Source of the DNA: Flavobacterium sp. N2038 | GTDB lineage: Bacteria; Bacteroidota; Bacteroidia; Flavobacteriales; Flavobacteriaceae | Length of the DNA: 64,000 nt | Reading direction: 5' to 3' | NCBI RefSeq assembly: GCF_025947185.1 | Contig: NZ_CP110001.1 | Location: 4,340,001-4,404,000 of the forward strand | Shown here: positions 62,471 through 64,000 of the stretch, one piece after another | Position numbering within the stretch: the stretch's first letter is position 1 | Layout of the letters: every line of letters begins with the position of its first letter | Program-made: the position numbers and the translations under genes | The notes under the pieces: generated by a model | Told to the model about the DNA's origin: nothing | The model's input: the letters and a program-made list of their open reading frames with translations, nothing else | The model's database searches: none

Positions 62471-62908
62471 ATGAATATTATTAAAGAAATCCTGTCAAAA
62501 GAAACTTATGCAGTTCGTCAACCCGTTTTAAGAAAAGGAAAATCTATAGAAAGTTGCGTCTTTGAAGGGGATGATTTGGCAGATACACATCACTTCGGAT
62601 TATATGATAATAAAAAATTAATAGGAATTATTTCATTATTCAACAAAATCAATCCTATATTTGCCGACGAAAATCAGGCTCAAATTCGAGGAATGGCAGT
62701 TTTAGAAACGCATCAGAAAAAAGGATTTGGCGAAGCTTTAGTTAAGCATTGCGAAAACTACTGCATCGAAAACAAAGTCGGTTTAATTTGGTTTAATGCC
62801 AGAACTGCCGCAGTCGGCTTTTATAAAAAAATGAATTACCAGGTTGAAGGAGAAGCATTTGATATCAAAGACGTTGGGGAGCATTATTTGATGTTTAAAA
62901 ATTTATAG
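62471..62908 (+). CDS. GNAT family N-acetyltransferase
   Basis: A 145-residue acetyltransferase. The acetyl-CoA site is recognisable in RGMAVLETHQKKGFGEALVKH (motif A, QxxGxG/A variant QKKGFG), followed by the C-terminal FNARTAAVGFYKKMNYQVEGE typical of the group. Substrate unknown. Its stop codon is one base before the next ATG, so it forms an operon with the L,D-transpeptidase gene. Confidence 0.92.
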   Translation: MNIIKEILSKETYAVRQPVLRKGKSIESCVFEGDDLADTHHFGLYDNKKLIGIISLFNKINPIFADENQAQIRGMAVLETHQKKGFGEALVKHCENYCIENKVGLIWFNARTAAVGFYKKMNYQVEGEAFDIKDVGEHYLMFKNL

Positions 62909-62909
62909 A

Positions 62910-64000
62910 ATGAACAAACTTTACTTTTTATTAGTAATATGTATTTTTATTGGTTGTAAAAAAGACACACCCAAAATCACCCCAATTGTCAAAAAAAAGA
63001 CACCAATAATCATCCTTACTGACGAAAGAAAAGTTCAAATTGATACTGCCAAAATAAATATTTTTAAGAGCGAAACTCTTAAACAATTTTACACTGCATC
63101 TGAAAACAAAACTGTCTGGGGAAATCTAAAAAAAAGAACTTATGTTTTATCTCAGCTAGAAGAATCAGACAAACTAGGTTTAGAACCAGAAGATTACAAA
63201 ATTTCGCAATTGAAAAAATTCGAAAAAAAAGTAAGCTCTCTTAGTGATTCTGACCTTGCAACTTATGATATTTTACTAACGTATAATTTTGAGAAATACT
63301 TAAACCATCTTTATAAAGGAAAACTAAATCCTAAAACCCTTTACACTGACTGGGATTTGGAGGAAAAAACTTTTGATGTAAACAATATCCTTATAAAAGG
63401 TTTCAACAACAACAAGCTAGATAGTGTTGTTGATAATATCCAGCCAAAATCGCAAACCTATAAAGAGTTATTAAAGGCACTCGAAATCATAAACAGTTTC
63501 CCGGATGATCATGTAAAAAACATTGAATCAGCCGAAAAAATCACCTTAAATGACACCAATTCTGCTTTAATAAATATTAAAAAAAGACTTTTGTATTGGG
63601 GTGACATGGAAGGCAAAGACAGCCTTTCAAAAATTTACACCAAAAAAACATTCGAATCTGTCAAAAAATTTCAGGAGAGACATGGATTGGCCGCTGATGG
63701 AGTTATTGGTGTAGGCACTATTAGCGCATTAAATTATTCTAAAGAAAAAAGAAAAGAACAAATTATTGCCAATCTGGAAAGATGGAGATGGTTTACAACT
63801 GATTTTGCCGAAAACTATTTTATCATTAACATTCCTGATTATAGCTTGAATGTTGTGGAAGAGCAAGACACAACTTTGACACGAAATATTGTTGTAGGAA
63901 CAAGCAAAAGAAAAACTCCAATTATCACCTCAACATTAAGAACAATTGTTTTTAACCCCACATGGACCGTTCCTCCAACAATTTTAAAGGAAGATGTTGT
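62910..64000 (+). CDS. L,D-transpeptidase family lipoprotein (3' truncated)
   Basis: An open frame of 363 codons running off the window. Lipoprotein signal MNKLYFLLVICIFIGC (C16). The middle, about residues 40-240, matches the scaffold domain of the YcbB/LdtD group (FYTASENKTVWGNL-like, then LTYNFEKYLNHLYKGKLNP), followed by a peptidoglycan-binding helix bundle (VKKFQERHGLAADGVIG, about 250-270) and the start of the YkuD catalytic domain (about 305 onward, FIINIPDYSLNVV). The catalytic His and Cys lie outside the window. It would crosslink peptidoglycan without penicillin-binding proteins. Confidence 0.9.
   Translation, partial: MNKLYFLLVICIFIGCKKDTPKITPIVKKKTPIIILTDERKVQIDTAKINIFKSETLKQFYTASENKTVWGNLKKRTYVLSQLEESDKLGLEPEDYKISQLKKFEKKVSSLSDSDLATYDILLTYNFEKYLNHLYKGKLNPKTLYTDWDLEEKTFDVNNILIKGFNNNKLDSVVDNIQPKSQTYKELLKALEIINSFPDDHVKNIESAEKITLNDTNSALINIKKRLLYWGDMEGKDSLSKIYTKKTFESVKKFQERHGLAADGVIGVGTISALNYSKEKRKEQIIANLERWRWFTTDFAENYFIINIPDYSLNVVEEQDTTLTRNIVVGTSKRKTPIITSTLRTIVFNPTWTVPPTILKEDV

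Overview
The window is a stretch of AT-rich chromosome from a gliding bacterium of the phylum Bacteroidota, almost certainly Flavobacterium or a close relative. The main reasons are the gldB-gldC gliding pair beside nadE, a division/cell-wall (dcw) cluster laid out as in Flavobacteriia, Bacteroidota-type promoters (TTTG-N17-TAnnTTTG), a DnaG primase with no zinc ligands, and intergenic repeat families (AATTCCAAATTCCA, GATAGCTATC, GTTCTAAG...) that I associate with Flavobacterium. Most of the window is core chromosome; I see no prophage, insertion sequence, CRISPR array or rRNA.

Layout. 1-8.3 kb: the end of a nucleotide pyrophosphatase/phosphodiesterase, a SulP transporter, a string of small or membrane proteins of unknown role, and an alpha/beta hydrolase. 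8.5-11.7 kb: a 1080-residue exported mosaic protein (VIT, VWA-like, carboxypeptidase-regulatory, TonB-plug-like, DUF2135). 12.1-16.5 kb: an accessory-looking zone with orphan small genes, a broken ORF, an endonuclease V-like protein lacking one catalytic Asp, and a class C beta-lactamase-family hydrolase, ending at tRNA-Arg. 16.6-33.4 kb: the dcw cluster on the minus strand, transcribed mraZ-rsmH-ftsL-pbp-murE-mraY-murD-ftsW-murG-murC-ftsQ-ftsA-ftsZ and then a GatB/YqeY gene. It is tightly packed, and a helically phased array of GTGGT boxes in front of mraZ is the likely MraZ operator.

33.7-38.9 kb: hydrolase, EngB GTPase, gldC-gldB, nadE and an orphan LuxR-type response regulator. 39.0-43.6 kb: dnaG and an ECF sigma factor / putative anti-sigma / outer-membrane protein set. 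43.9-45.8 kb: an AraC regulator divergent from an SRPBCC-DUF4287 pair; this block lies between the intact sigma gene and a decayed copy of that gene's 5' end. 46-51.8 kb: DUF2207-LemA, a polyprenyl diphosphate synthase, a lipoprotein and rlmN. 52.2-55.9 kb: YceI protein, an 11-mer-repeat (LEA-like) lipoprotein with a sigma-54-type promoter, O-methyltransferase, phytanoyl-CoA dioxygenase-like protein, PAP2 phosphatase and TatA. 56-61 kb: an M1 metallopeptidase downstream of four overlapping genes, three of them carboxypeptidase-regulatory-domain paralogues. 61.2-64 kb: peptidase E, two identical tRNA-Gly genes, a GNAT acetyltransferase and the start of an L,D-transpeptidase lipoprotein.

The dominant theme is envelope building: lipid II synthesis (murC/D/E/G, mraY), septal synthesis (ftsW, pbp), the division scaffold (ftsZ/A/Q/L), the isoprenoid carrier (polyprenyl synthase, PAP2), protein export (TatA) and envelope crosslinking (L,D-transpeptidase). 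No wholly new multi-gene system is evident. The strongest leads are the MraZ box array, the endonuclease V variant, the sigma-gene remnant flanking the AraC block, and the sigma-54 promoter driving a LEA-like lipoprotein.
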